Below, piece after piece: positions 34,058 through 46,302 of a stretch of 64,000 nucleotides of DNA (position 1 is its first letter; every line of letters starts with the position of its first letter). The stretch spans positions 219,859-283,858 of the forward strand of contig NW_015439867.1 in assembly GCF_001577835.2 (NCBI RefSeq), in the 5' to 3' direction. The notes beneath the pieces were generated by a model. The model saw nothing but the letters and a program-made list of their open reading frames with translations. It was not told where the DNA came from and searched no databases. A program made the position numbers and the translations under genes. The stretch is from Coturnix japonica. Its lineage: Eukaryota; Chordata; Aves; Galliformes; Phasianidae.

Positions 34058-34972
34058 GGTGGTGGGATGCTGTTGGTGATGGGGTTCCATTGGTGATGGG
34101 GTTCCACTGGTGATGGGGTTCCACTGGTGATGGGGTTCCATTGGTGATGGGATAGGGCTGATGTGGGATCCTGTTGGTGATGGGGTTCCATTGGTGATGG
34201 GGATCCATTGGTGATGGGATAGGGCTGATGTGGGATCCTGTTGGTGAAGGGGTTCCATTGATGATGGGGTTCTATTGGTGGTGGGATAGGGCTGGTGTGG
34301 GATCCTGTGATGATGGGATTCCATTGGTGATAGGGTTCCATTGGTGATAGGGTTCCGTTGGTGATGGGATGCTGTTGGTGAAGGGATTCCATTGATGATG
34401 GGGGTCCATTGGTGATGGGATGCTGTTGGTGATGGGATCCTGTTGGTAGTGGGATTCCACTGATGATGGGATTCCATTGGTGATGAGGTTCCATTGGTGA
34501 TAGGGTTCTATTGGTTCCATTGGTGATGGGATAGGGATGGTGTGGGATCCTGTTGGTGATGGGATTCCATTGGTGATAGGGTTCTATTGGTGATGGGGTT
34601 CCATTGGTGATGAGGTTCCATTGGTGATGGGGTTCTATTGGTGATGGGGTTCCATTGGTGATGAGGTTCCATTGGTGATGGGGTTCCATTGGTGATGGGA
34701 TCCTGTTGGTGATGGGATTCCATTGGTGATGAGGTTCTATTGGTGATAGGGTTCCATTGTCCATAGGGTTCCATTGTCCATAGGGTTCTATTGTCCATAG
34801 GGTTCCATTGTCTATAGGGTTCCATTGGTGATGAGGTTCCATTGGTGATGAGGTTCCATTGGTGATGGGATCCTGTTGGTGATGGGATCCTGTTGGTGAT
34901 GGGATCCTGTTGGTGATGGGATTCCATTGGTGATGGGGTTCCACTGATGATGGGGAGCCATTGGTGATGGGA
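34058..34972 (+). repeat. 17-bp minisatellite (CCATTGGTGATGGGGTT)n
   Basis: About 54 copies. Variant sub-blocks (CCATTGTCCATAGGGTT at 34,755-34,825) mark local amplification. The long minus-strand NPITNGTPSPMEPHHQW frame is an artefact. Confidence 0.97.
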
Positions 34973-35224
34973 TGCCATCCAGCATTGCTTGGGCTCTGAC
35001 TGCAGCATGCCTCAGTTTCCCTTCTCCACCTTTGCCTGTGTTGGATGCTCCCAGGTCTCTCTGTGCTTCCCCAAAGCCTCTTCCTCTCCCCATTCCCACC
35101 CCAAAACCAGGCTCAGCTCCCATCTCCGCTCACCAACAACAGATCCTGAACACCCTTTGCTTCCTCCAGAGCTCTGGATCCGACTCCTGGAGCAAAACCC
35201 CACCGCTCTCCCTGCTGCTCTGCG

Positions 35225-35405
35225 TGCTGAGCTGCACTCCCACATGTGCTGAAAGATTTATCCCTGGGTAGTTGGCTGAGTTTCTAACGAGAGCCGAGAC
35301 GGATGCTCCGCTCGCCAGTTAATAGGCTGGGTCTTGGATTAGTCACACTAACTGGCATCAGTGCACTGATTTCCTTTTTATTGCACATTATAACTCATGC
35401 CTGGG
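35225..35405. promoter_or_regulatory. Candidate conserved non-coding element
   Basis: AAGATTTATCCCTGGG, GTTAATAGGCTGGGTCTTGG, TTAGTCACACTAACTGG and TTATTGCACATTATAAC: complex, moderately AT-rich DNA right before a CpG-rich stretch. Confidence 0.35.
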
Positions 35406-36240
35406 GAGGCGAGATAGAGAGAGAGGACTCCGGTGGCACCGGGAGATACGGCTGCAGTCACTTCATTCATGGCTCTGCCAGGAGGGGTCCGTGCCCCGAG
35501 TTGGGATGTGGGAGATGGGGAGAAGAAGGGGGGCAGAGTGGGGGGGGCTGGGTTGGGGTCAGCCATCAGGCGTCGTTTGGGGTTATTCCGTGTGCCTTCG
35601 CCAGCAGGAGAGGAAGGAGGAGACTTGGTGGAGCCCACGGTGCACCCCGTGCAGCTCCTTGTGCTGAGTGCTGGGCAGAAATTGGCTCGTGTTGGGGTCG
35701 GGGGGGTCGTGCCTCCATTGCCACCCCCCTGAAACAGCGGGATGGTGGGGCTGGGAGGTGCCCAGGGGCACAACCCGCATCCCGATGGGCTCAAGGGGAC
35801 TCTGCGGTCTGGGTGCGGGGCCGGAGGAGCTGCAGCAGCAGCGCGGAGCTCCGTGCTATCTCCCCATCTAGTGACCGCAGCACGCATAGCAAGGAGCAGA
35901 GCAAGCAGCTCGGCTGGGACGCTTCTAAACACCGCATCCCAATGCAGGATTGGGGGAGAGCTCCATGAAAACACCCCCCTCCTCCCCCCCACCACAATAA
36001 GAACCCGATGGCTGAACGCTTGGATGAGCCGACAGCCAAAGCCGTGGGTGGGTGGGCACGTCCCCAACGATCTGGGGGCATATGGGACACCCCTGTATCC
36101 ACATCATTGGCCTCGAGTGGGGGGCAGCTCCAACCACAGAGCTGGGGGGATTCGCTTCTGCTTCCCCTTCTGCTCTGATTTATGGCCCGACCCTCACCCC
36201 AACCCAAATCCAAGGGGACTCCTGTTTTTGTGTTGTGTTG
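35406..36240. other. GC-rich, CpG-bearing stretch without recognised gene
   Basis: CpG-rich patches at 35,560-35,720 and 35,800-35,945 (GGTCTGGGTGCGGGGCCGG, GCTCGGCTGGGACGC). Open frames of ~220 codons on both strands are explained by GC content. A promoter of an unrecognised transcript is possible. Confidence 0.35.
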
Positions 36241-36324
36241 TGTAGGCCTTTTATTATTAATAATAATAATAATAATTAATTATTTATAAAGATAGGGTGG
36301 AAACAACGCTGCTCTGCTGTGGTC

Positions 36325-36700
36325 TCTGGGGTTGTGTCCCATTTCCCTGCAGTGATTTCTTGGGGTTCTGTCCCATTTCCCTGCAGTGATTCCTTGGGGT
36401 TGTGTCCCATTGCCCTGCAGTGATTTCTTGGGTTGTGTCCCATTTCCCTGCAGTGATTCCTTGGGGTGTGTCCCATTTCCCTGCAGTGATTCCTTGGGGT
36501 TGTGTCCCATTGCCCTGCAGTGAATTCCTTGGGGTTGTGTCCCATTTCCCTGCAGTGATTCCTTGGGGTTGTGCCCCATTGCCCTGCAGTGATTCCTTGG
36601 GGTTGTGTCCCATTGCTCTGCTGTGATTCCTTGGGGTTGTGTCCCATTTCCCTGCAGTGATTCCTTGGGGTTGTGTCCCATTGCTCTGCTGTGATTCCGG
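36325..36700 (+). repeat. 34-bp minisatellite (GTGTCCCATTTCCCTGCAGTGATTCC..)n
   Basis: About 11 copies ending CTTGGGGTT. Copies alternate TTTCCCTGCAG, TTGCCCTGCAG and TTGCTCTGCTG. Minus-strand frames (HCREMGHNPKES) are artefacts. Confidence 0.97.
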
Positions 36701-36994
36701 GCCCTGCATCCCTCTGCTCCGCTGCGATCTCAGGGGCTGCAGAGGGCGCAGCGAGGCTGGAGGCGACGGAGACGCATTGACTCCAATTTGAGGCTCCTCC
36801 ATCCCAATTCCTTCCCTTATGGGGGATGTGGGGATGGAGCTCGTGTTTTTCCTCCAACTCCATTAACCCAAACCCCCTTTGGTTAAGTGTGGACCCAACC
36901 CACAGCCCACCTCCATCGCGACACCCCCAGCCCCGATTTGGATGTGGATTTCAGTCTCCATTCTGTCCTATGGAGACACCTCCGTGCGCTGGGA

Positions 36995-37265
36995 GCGGCG
37001 GTGGAAGATGCACAAAGCCACATCCCAGCGGTGATTCACGGCTCCTTTTCTTTTTCCAGACACTTCCATCCCTTTCCAAACCCTTTTCCAAAGGCGAAAC
37101 GCGGCTGGTAATTGTTTGCATGCAAATTAGAACCAATTAAACCAACACAGAGTTTACTGAAAGGCGAGACGGACTTTCCACGGAGCGAAACCTGTTTGAA
37201 TTTCATCACATCGTTAATGAGCGATTAACGCGGAGGAGAAGCGGTTGTGACCTGAAGAACATCGG
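36995..37265. promoter_or_regulatory. Candidate enhancer with palindromic POU-octamer and homeodomain motifs
   Basis: TTTGCATGCAAA (37,115-37,126) is a perfect palindrome made of two overlapping octamer halves. ATGCAAAT is at 37,120-37,127. Beside it are GGTAATTG and ACCAATTAAACC, then TCGTTAATGAGCGATTAACGCGG. The sequence is complex with no repeats. Confidence 0.45.
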
Positions 37266-37948
37266 CCCATAGAGAGCTGCTTTTCATTGTTTCTTGGTGC
37301 TTTTTTGTCTGATGTCTGGGATAAAGAAACCCCTAAAAGCCACAGCAAACCAAAGCGAGCGGCCATAGGACCCCCCTGCTCTATAGATCCTAATGGGACC
37401 GACTGGGTTTGAGCAAGGGGAAAAGCGCTCAGAGGGCAATTTGGAGGGGGATATAAATGGGGTCTGCTCTGCAGCCGCAGTGCCACGCAGAGCCCCAAAG
37501 GGGAGCAAAGCTGCACCGACGCATCTGCAAAGTATGCAGGGAGCGAGCTGCAACAGGCCGGGCTGCAGGCAGAGCACGGCGCGCCCCATTGATGGGGAGA
37601 GGGGCCGGCACTGCTCGGGGCGGGGGTTGGGGGGTGGGGGGAGGAGAAATGTGCCCTCCCTTCAACCTTCTGCAAGGTTTTCTCTATTCCATCCCAGTGT
37701 CCTCCATGCAAACGGTGCCCAGCTGTGGTTGTGGTGGTGATGTGGGGCTGGGCTCAACATTGGGGTGGAGAGAAGCTGATGTGGTGGAGTACAGATGGTC
37801 ACCCCCTCCCCCCCCCCTATATAAAACCTCAGTGACCAGGAGGTGATTTCCCCCACGAGATGGGGGCACTTCTGTACCCTGACCCCCATCCCCATAAAGC
37901 CAACTACCCCCTTTGGATGCACAAAGCTGCGCCTGAGCTCTGAGCACG

Positions 37949-38317
37949 GAGAGGAGAGGAGAGGAGAGGAGAGGAGAGGAGAGGAGAGAGAGGATAGAGG
38001 AGAGGAAGAGGGAGAGGAGAGGAAGGAGAGGAGAGAGAGGGAGAGAGAGGAGAGGAGAGGAGAGGAGAGGAGAGGAGAGGAGAGGAGAGAGAGGGAGAGG
38101 AAGAGGAGAGAGAGGAGAGGAGAGGAGAGGAGAGAAAGAAGAGAAGAGAAGAGAAGAGAAGAGAAGAGAAGAGAAGAGAAGAGAAGAGAAGAGAAGAGAA
38201 GAGAAGAGAAGAGAAGAGAAGAAGAAGAGAAGAGAAAGAGAAAGAGAAGAGAAGGAGAAGAAAGAGAAGAGAAGAGAAAGAGGAAGAGAAGAGAAGAGAA
38301 GAGAGAGAGGGAGGGGG
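37949..38317 (+). repeat. Polypurine (GGAGA)n/(GAGAA)n tract
   Basis: 370 bp of almost pure A/G: GGAGA units first, then GAAGA/GAGAA units (38,134-38,220), then mixed. Serine/leucine frames on the minus strand are artefacts. Confidence 0.97.
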
Positions 38318-38934
38318 ATTGTGGCTGGGAAATGCATCCTGCAAAGGTGACCCCTCCTGCACACCCCGAATCCCCCCTCCCTCTATGGTTTTCCTCTTGA
38401 GCATCACATAAAATACAACCATACAGCCCCTTCTGTTGTCCTTTTCATCCCTATGGGGCAGAGATGGGGGTTTGGGAGGGTTGGAAGGGGGGAGATTTCA
38501 CCCCAAACCCACAACCCGGTGGCTCTGCATGCACAGAGCAGCGCTGCAGCGTTCAGCCCTTTGCATTGCACTGCAGCAAAGCTCCATTATGCAGCCATTA
38601 CAACCCCCCCTTTCCCCCCCCCGGGGGCTCCACGCTCCAGTTTGCGTCATATGAGACCCCCCGCGGGTGTCCTCGTGTCTCTGCGTTGTGTGCTCCAGCT
38701 CTGTCGGTATTATTCAGCCCCCCCCACTCTAGCCCCCTTTTTTCGGGATGATTTAAATGTTCCTCCCCACCGCCCCACCTTCCCTCCTTCACAAAATTGC
38801 CCCGGTCGGATGAGGACACCCCCCATGAGCTCTCTGCAGGCGCGAGGACCTATTACCCCCAATAATAGGATTAGGAAGGGTGCTGGGAGGTGGGGGGGGG
38901 CACTGGGGGGGTGGGGAGGACCCGGGTGCTGGGG

Positions 38935-39085
38935 GGGGCCCCGCGTCGTCCTCTGTGCGGTTGCGATCTGCGGATCCGCAGCGGCATCGCTCCCCGTCGA
39001 TACGACCAAACGCTGGCGAAACCGCCACTGCCAGAGCAGCTCCGCACTGCGCTGCAGCACCCCCGCCCCGGAGAACCCAACCCCC
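38935..39085. promoter_or_regulatory. Small orphan CpG-rich island
   Basis: About 150 bp rich in CpG (GTGCGGTTGCGATCTGCGG, CATCGCTCCCCGTCGATACG, GCTGGCGAAACCGCC), bordered by G runs on one side and C runs on the other. No exon recognised. Confidence 0.35.
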
Positions 39086-39257
39086 CCAACCCCCTCTAAC
39101 CACGAGCCCCTCCCCAAACCCGCCCCATTGCCCCCACAGTCCCGAACCAAAATCCCTGCCCAATCCCGACCCCAGAATTTCCCCTACTGAATCTCCACAG
39201 CCCCCACCTCAAATCTCCCCCCCCCCCCGCCAAAATCCCACCCCTCCATCCCCCCCA

Positions 39258-39605
39258 CACCTCAGGGTTTGTTTTTGGAGGATGTGAGGCTGTTTCCCCA
39301 CCAATTTGGGGTCTCCATTTGGGGGATTCAGTTCTCCATCCCCACCAATACGAGGTTCCCCCATTTGGGGGTTGAATCTTCATCAAATTGGGGTCTCTAT
39401 TGAAGGGGATTCAATGCCATTTCCCCACCAAAGTGGGGCGTCCCCATTTGGGGGCTTCAGGGACATTTCCCCCCCCAATTTGGGGTCTCTATTTAAGGGG
39501 ATTCAGTTCTGTATCTCCCCCAATAGGAGATCCCCCATTTGGGATCGCTTTAGGATCTCCCATTGGGGCAAAGCTGGGACGTTCCTCCCCCATTTGGGAT
39601 CATTT
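39258..39605 (+). repeat. ~45-bp minisatellite (CCCCACCAATTTGGGGTCTCCATTTGGGGGATTCAG..)
   Basis: About 7 diverged copies. Each contains CCCCAATTTGGGG, an imperfect palindrome. Confidence 0.8.
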
Positions 39606-40584
39606 GCATTCACCAAACATTTCCCCCAACATCTATAGGGCAGAATGAGGGTTTAGGAGCCATGGTTCCCTTTCCCAACACCTCCCTTTGCCTTTATTCC
39701 CCCTCCTCATTTATGGACCATCTCTGCGGTTCCAATTACCTCCTGTTTTGTTCTTCCAGGTGATTTGGAACTTTATTCTTATTCTCATTTTATGACTCCT
39801 TTTTTTTTCCTCCCCTTTCTCCAAAACACCAACAAACCCCCCCAAAATCTCATCCCCCCCCCCCCCCCCCCCCCCATCACTGCACAGCAAAGACATTTTG
39901 GGGGCAAACTGGGGGGATTTGGGGCTCTTTGGCAATGCAGAACTGCTTGTTTTAAGCATTACCCCCAAAGCCAAAAGGACCCCAAAGGTATCGGGGTGCG
40001 ACGACATCCCTCCTGCAATAGGAATAATGTTGGGATCAGACAGTGTTACTGAATCGTTTTCACCTTGAGGCTGAAAATGGCCAAATTTGGGGCTTTTTAA
40101 GTCCAAAATGACCCTTTTTTGGGGGGGTATTTCCAGTCCCATAAAATGTGCAGAGAAAAAAATCCTATTGGAAAGATTGGGGGGGAAAAATGCTCTTTTG
40201 TCATTCAATCCCTGTTCAGAGCTATAGAAATAGGGCAGCACAAAGACCACAGCCCACCAGTAACCACCAGTAACCACCAGTAACCACCAGTCCAGGGGGA
40301 ATGAGACCCCCCAGCACTGCTTAATTAGCCGGGATAATTGCAAGGCTGATTAGCACTGGGGGAGGTTGGCATTCACTGCAGGAGGACGTGGTGTGTTAAT
40401 GGTATCTGGGAGGGGGTGGAGGGTGGGGTGGCATCTTGGGGTGGAGAAAGGCATTTTGGGGGAGGTTTGGGTGAAAAAAGGCCAAATTTGGGGCCTTGGG
40501 AGGCAAAGTGATGTGTGTGCCCATGGGGTGTGGGGATGACACCTCAGTTTCTGCTCCTCTGTTTTCTGGGGGGCTCCAACACAA
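39606..40584. other. Unique intergenic sequence
   Basis: No gene recognised. It holds the poly(C) run and a threefold GTAACCACCA repeat (40,258-40,290). The minus-strand 210-codon frame (40,343-39,711) crosses the poly-C run and is not credible. Confidence 0.45.
39854..39875 (+). repeat. Poly(C) run
   Basis: About 22 consecutive C: a G4/i-motif-capable homopolymer and a likely assembly-error point. Confidence 0.95.
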
Positions 40585-41765
40585 ATGGATCCCCATCTGA
40601 TCCATCCAATGGATCCCCATTGGTACCCATCCCCAATGGACCCCAGCCCTGTTAGAACCCATCCCAAATGGATCCCATACCAAATAGAATCTATCCCAAT
40701 TGGATCCTATCCCAAATGGAACCCATCCCAGTTGAATCCTATCCCTAGTGAACTCCATCCCCAATAGATCCCATCTCCAATGGACAACAACCCCAATGGA
40801 CCACACCCTCAATGGACCCTATCCCCAATGGACCCCATCCCCACTGAATCCCATCCCCAAAGAACCCCATCCCCATTGAACCCCACCTCCAATGGACCCC
40901 ATCCCCAGTGGAACCCACCCCCAAAGGACCCCATCCCCATTGAACCCCATCCCTAATGGGCCCCATCCCCATTGAACACCTTCCCTAAAGGACCCCATCT
41001 CCAATGAACCCCACCCCAATGGACTCCATCCCAAATGGGCCCCATCACCAATGGATCCCATCCCCAAAGGACCCCATCCCCATTGAACCCCACCCCCAAT
41101 AAACCTCATCCCCGTTGAACCCCATCAAAGGACCCCATCCCCATTGAGCCCTATCCCCAAAGAACCCCATCCCCATTGAACCCCACCCCCAATAGTCCTC
41201 ATCCCCATTGAAACCCATCAAAGGACCCCATCCCCATTGAGCCCTATCCCCAAAGAACCCCATCCCCTTGAACCCCACCCCCAATAGTCCTCATCCCCAT
41301 TGAAACCCATCAAAGGACCCCATCCCCATTGAGCCCTATCCCCAAAGGACCCCATCCCCATTGAACCCCATCCCCAAAGGACCTGATCTCCATTGAACCC
41401 CATCCCCAACAGACCCCATTCCCAAAGGACCCTATCCCCATTGAACCCCATCCCCAATGGAACCCATCCCCAAAGGACTCTATCCCTATTGATCCCCATC
41501 CCTATTGATCCCCATCCCCATTGAACCCCATCCCCAAAGGACCCCATCCCCATTGAACCCCATCCCCATTGAACCCCATCCCCAAAGGACCCCATCCCCA
41601 TTGAACCCCACCCCCAATAGTCCTCATCCCCATTGAAACCCATCAAAGGACCCCATCCCCATTGAGCCCTATCCCCAAAGGACCCCATCCCCAAAGGACC
41701 CCATCCCCATTGGACCCCATCCCCAAAGGACCCCATCCCAACAGATCCTATCCCCGGTGGATCCC
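40585..41765 (+). repeat. 16-bp minisatellite (ACCCCATCCCCAAAGG / ACCCCATCCCCATTGA)n with higher-order structure
   Basis: About 74 copies over 1.18 kb. A longer module containing CCAATAGTCCTCATCCCC and CATCAAAGGACC recurs at ~41,189, ~41,281 and ~41,614, so there is a ~92-bp higher-order unit. Minus-strand GDGVQWGWGPLGMGS frames are artefacts. Confidence 0.97.
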
Positions 41766-42299
41766 ATGGGGATGGATGCAGGGCTGGGGGTGACGTTGCC
41801 CCTCACCACAGTGTCAGGGCTGCATCCTGCTGACATCCCAACACCTTCCAGCCCTGCTGCCACCACCCCACACCCATCAATGTCCCCACAGTGTCCCCAA
41901 ATCCAGGAAGAGGGAAATCACAGCGGTGACAAAGCACCGTGAGGACAAAGGACCGCAGAGCTGCGCTCAGACAAAGGCTGACGGCGGGCGGGGGGCTGCC
42001 AGGAGCCCATAAATCACTGCTGTGCAAGCAGGGCTGCTGCCAGCATTGGGATATGGCAGCGTGGTGTCACCCTATGGCGTCAACCCGGGGTCTGCGGTGT
42101 CACCCGTGTGCCATTATGGGGGTCGGTTCCCATTATGGCAGCAATAGGGGGGGTAATGGGGTGAGTAGGGGTCTCTGCTGTGGGGTGTCCGTGACCTTGA
42201 TGGTGGTGAAAGGGATGGGAGGGGGGAAAAGGGGATGGGGAAATGGGAGGGAGGGCAATGGGATGGGTAGGATCAGCCCCACTGCCCCCCGATAACCAG
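41766..42299. other. Unique intergenic sequence
   Basis: No gene recognised. 42,225-42,299 is G-rich. Confidence 0.45.
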
Positions 42300-42960
42300 A
42301 ATAGATGGATGGAGTGGGAAGGATGGGGATAATAGGGAATGGATGGATGGGAAGGAGAAATGGATGGGAAGGATGGATGGATAATAGGGATAAAATGATG
42401 GGATGGATGGAAGGATAAGGAGGGATGGATGGGAAGAGAAGATGGATAAAGGGACTGGAAGGACAGACGGACAAGTGGGCTGAGTGGATGGATGGATGGA
42501 TGGATGGATGGATGGATGGATGGATGGATGGATGGATGGATGGAGAGAAAGGACAGACAGACAGAAAGAATAGGGGGATAGAAATGACATGTAGGTGGGG
42601 GGAAGAGGGAGGAGAAACAGAAAGGACAGAGGTGAGGTGGGATGGAAAGGGAAGAGATGTGGAATTCGGTGTATGGGGAAGGACAGATGGAGGGAAAGGA
42701 CAGACAGAAAGGAGGGGTGGAAAGGAAGGAGGGGTGGGCAGGAAGGGCACAGAGGGATGGGAAGGGTGGATGGGTGGGAAGGGCAGGTAGATGGGAAAGA
42801 CAGGTTGGAAGGACAGACGGATGAGAAGGACAGACAGGGAGGAATGGGTATGAAGGTTACGTGGATGAGGATGGATGGAGGGGAAGGATGGATGTGACCT
42901 ACATGGATAACAACAGAAGGAAGGGAAGGACAGATGGATGGATGTGAAGGACGGACGAGG
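42300..42960 (+). repeat. Purine-rich (GGAT)n / GGACAGA repeat region
   Basis: GGATGGATG and GGACAGACAG words throughout. A pure (GATG)n core is at 42,485-42,543. Confidence 0.93.
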
Positions 42961-44224
42961 ACTCCCCTCTCCTTAAACACATCGAGGCATCCCTCCCCTC
43001 ACCCCCCTTTGTCCCCTTCCCCACCCCATCCTCACTGTGGGGCAGCCCTACATTAGAGGGGGGCTGCCCGCTGCTCCCACCTCCCATCCCCTCCTGTCTC
43101 GTCCTGTTGGATGTTCTGCTTGGATTTCAGGCTCCGCTCGCCCTCCTGCATACAAATTGCAGCTTTAACCCCAAATGGAGAAATGCAGATGTAATTTTTT
43201 TTCCTGCTGGTTGCCATGGAAAACATCCCTCGGCTGCTCTGTGCTATGGAAGGTAGACGAGGCCGAGGTGGGATCGTTGGGATGGAAAGAGGTCCCCAAT
43301 GGGCCCCAAAGGGATCATGGATGGGAGGGGATGCGGAGGTCCAAGCACTGCAGTGCTGATATCCCCACCCCAATGGGGTCACCCCAAGGACTGATCCCTC
43401 CATCTCCCATAGGGAAAGGGGAGACAGCCCTTCACACACCTCATTTTGCCTGTTTTCTACCCAAAAATGGGGCTCCCCAGCCATTTTGCAGCACGTATTG
43501 TGTTGTCTTTATGACGCCTTCTGGGATGGAATGGATCCCATTACTCAGCTTTGGGTTCAGAAGGGGCCCCAAAATGCTGCCCCTTATGGGGGGCAAATCC
43601 TCAGCCCTGGCTTTGGGGTCCTCCATTGGGGGTATGTGGGGGGGGGGGATGGATGGAGCAGGGGCAGCACTCGGCCCTGTCATAAATCTCTGTTTCTCCC
43701 CATCGTTTTATGGCTTTTCTCAACCAAATTTGAGAAGATGGAGAGAAAAAATGTAGTGTTTACCAAATTGGGGTGAATTTAGAAGGAAATGGGCAAAGAA
43801 ATGGGCAAAGTGCCTCCCCTCCCCATAAGTGCCCCCCTTACCCCATGCCTGCCCCACAAGTGCCCCATATGTCCCCCCCCCAGCCCCACAAGTGACCCCC
43901 CGAGCCCCATGTCTACCCCACAAGCAAAGAACCCATAGAACACAATGAGCACAGCCCTTATCAGCCATCAGAGAATCCACAGCCCGTGGGGCTGAAATGG
44001 GGGCAGAGGATTTGAGGGGGGGGTCGGACGGACCCTACGGGGGTTCGGGTCTCTCGGGAGGGGCAGCCACGTCCCTGCGTTCCTGTTGGAGTCCGGAGGG
44101 TGGAGCAGTTGCCCCAAAAATGGGACGTGATGAAGTTTCCACCCCACACATCACCCCGGCCTATAGGGCAGAGATCCGGCCGTGCTGCTGCCCTATGGCA
44201 CAGCCACACCTCCCGACCCACTGC
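42961..44224. other. Unique intergenic sequence
   Basis: No gene recognised. The frame at 43,175-43,756 (193 codons, plus) has no domain signature. GCCCCACAAGTG..CCCC recurs about four times at 43,825-43,925. Confidence 0.45.
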
Positions 44225-44620
44225 ATGAGTTCATCCCATCCCATTCCATCCTATTACATCCATCCCATCGCCCATCCTCTCATCTCACCCTATATCATCC
44301 CATCCCATCCTTGGCTCTCCGTATCTCCCATCCCATTTCTCCAACCTATTGCCCCATCTCATGTCCCAACACCCCACGAGCCACTTTCCCACCCCATGAA
44401 CCACCCGTCCATCCTACAGCTCATTGCCCACCCCCAAACCCACCATCCTACCCCATGGACCATCATCCATCCCATCCCATCATCCATTTTCCCACCCCAC
44501 AACCCACCAACTCATCCCATGGCTGCTCACCCATCCTACAACCCATCACCCACCCCAAACCCACCATCCCCATTCCCATCCCACTCCATATCACCCCCCT
44601 AATCCCCACCATCTCCTTTC
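44225..44620 (+). repeat. CATCC-rich degenerate repeat
   Basis: CCCATCC/CCACCC words without a firm period, G-poor on the plus strand. Confidence 0.8.
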
Positions 44621-44637
44621 ACTTCTCCTTCCCCTGT

Positions 44638-45045
44638 AGGGTTATGGGGCTATGGGACCCTGAGGATATGGGGATGTGGGATGATGGGGTTATGGAACCA
44701 TGAGGATATGGGGCTGTGGGGTTATGGGGTTATGGGACCATGAGGATATGGGGCTGTAGGGTTATAGGGCTATAGAACCATGAGGATATGGGGCTGTGGG
44801 ATGATGGGTCTATGGGATCATGAGGATATGGGGCTGTGGGGTTATGGGGCTATAGAACCATGAGGATATGGGGCTGTGGGATGATGGGTCTATGGGATCA
44901 TGAGGATATGGGGCTGTGGGGTTATGGGGCTATGGGGCAATGAGGATATGGGGCTGTGGGGTTATGGGGCTATGGGACCATGAGGACATGGGGCTATGGG
45001 ACCCTGAGGATATGGGGCTGTGGGGTTATGGGGCTATAGGGCTAT
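44638..45045 (+). repeat. 40-bp minisatellite (..CCATGAGGATATGGGGCTGTGGGG..)
   Basis: About 10 copies of TTATGGGGCTATGGGACCAT plus GAGGATATGGGGCTGTGGGG. Alternate copies carry GGATGATGGGTCTATGGGAT, giving an 80-bp higher-order period in the middle. Confidence 0.95.
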
Positions 45046-46300
45046 TCCTGTGGGTGACATTGTCCCCACGCTGAGATGATCCCCCAGATGTGAAGCACAG
45101 TCCATAGGTCCCATCTCCAGCTCATACATGTCACCCTTATGTCCCATTTCCAGCTCTGGGGCAGCACCTCTGACCCCAAACACATCCCCAAGTCCATAAT
45201 ATGGTCCTTAAGCCTCATCCCCACATCCCGGATATGGTCCTTATGCTGCATCCCCAGCTCTGGGACAACATCTCTGTCCCTAAATACATCCCAGCCAGTA
45301 TCTCCATTGCCAAGCGGGGCCCACAACCCCATATGTGCCACCAGAGCATCCCCACTGGCTCTGGGTTCCTATCAGCCCTTTTGGGGGGGTTGGGGGGTGG
45401 ATTGGGGGTCACATCATCCTTGAGCCCCCCAATAAAGGGGCATCCCCACCCATGGTTCACCCCATAGCACTGCCAGCCGGACAGACGGATGGACCCATAA
45501 CAGACAGATGGACCCATAATGGTGCTGTGCCATAGGAGTAAATCTCACTGCTCCCCCCCCCCCCCCCAACCCCGACCCCAATAAATATCTCCATTTCCTG
45601 CTGTCCCGGAGGGAAGATCCGATCCGCTGTTAAATGTCAGGGACGTAAAGTGAAGTTTGTCATAAAAGAAGGAAAAGGGACATAAAATAAGACAGAGGGG
45701 GGCTGGGGGGGGGATAGAATGTCCCTCAATGGTGGCAGAATGTGGGGTTGGGGGGCACAGCCCCCATAGGGGTGATAGAGGGACCCCCAGAGAGCCACAA
45801 TGAGACCCCACAGCCTTAATGACACACAGGGGGGGTCTGGGGGGGGGAGGTTGTATTGGTGCCTCTATACCCCTGTGCACACCTCGGTGCATCCCACCCC
45901 ATCTTTATCAGCAGCACCGAAAAGCCCCAAAGTCGCCCCAAATTCACCCCCCCCCCCCCCCCGTGGTTCCTCCTCCCCATCCCAGCCTCTCTCGCATGAC
46001 GCCATCCCCATTCGGGCCCCTCTGAATCACTTGGTTTCAGGCGCTAATTAAGCAATGAGCCACAACGGCGCGGATTTATGGGGCCGTATTTCAGACGGTG
46101 GCACCGAGAGAACGTCCCTGCTGGGAGCCCCGGGGCCACCCCGATATGGGGGGGGGGCTTCAAGCGGGGGGGGGGGGTTGGTAAAGGAGCACTCAAGGCC
46201 CAAAGGTGCCGCTCTGAGTCCGGGGGGGGTCACCCAATGTGTAGAAATGGGATCGTTCTCGGTGTCACTGGATCAGCACCATCCTCTGCCCACCCCCCCC
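45046..46300. other. Unique and GC-rich intergenic sequence with homopolymers
   Basis: No gene recognised. C or G runs at 45,553-45,567, 45,946-45,962 and 46,148-46,178. 45,600-45,700 and 46,025-46,100 (CAGGCGCTAATTAAGCAATG, CGCGGATTTATGG) are small complex islands with homeodomain cores. Confidence 0.45.
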
Positions 46301-46302
46301 CG

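Noticed and set aside
33877-35008. 355-codon minus-strand frame with NPITNG..SPMEPHHQW repeats
   Set aside because: Translation of the 17-bp minisatellite; every frame is open because the unit lacks stops.
37684-38422. Ser/Leu-rich minus and Arg/Glu-rich plus frames
   Set aside because: Read through a pure A/G tract.
40745-41736. Gly/Trp-rich minus-strand frames
   Set aside because: Artefacts of the 16-bp minisatellite.
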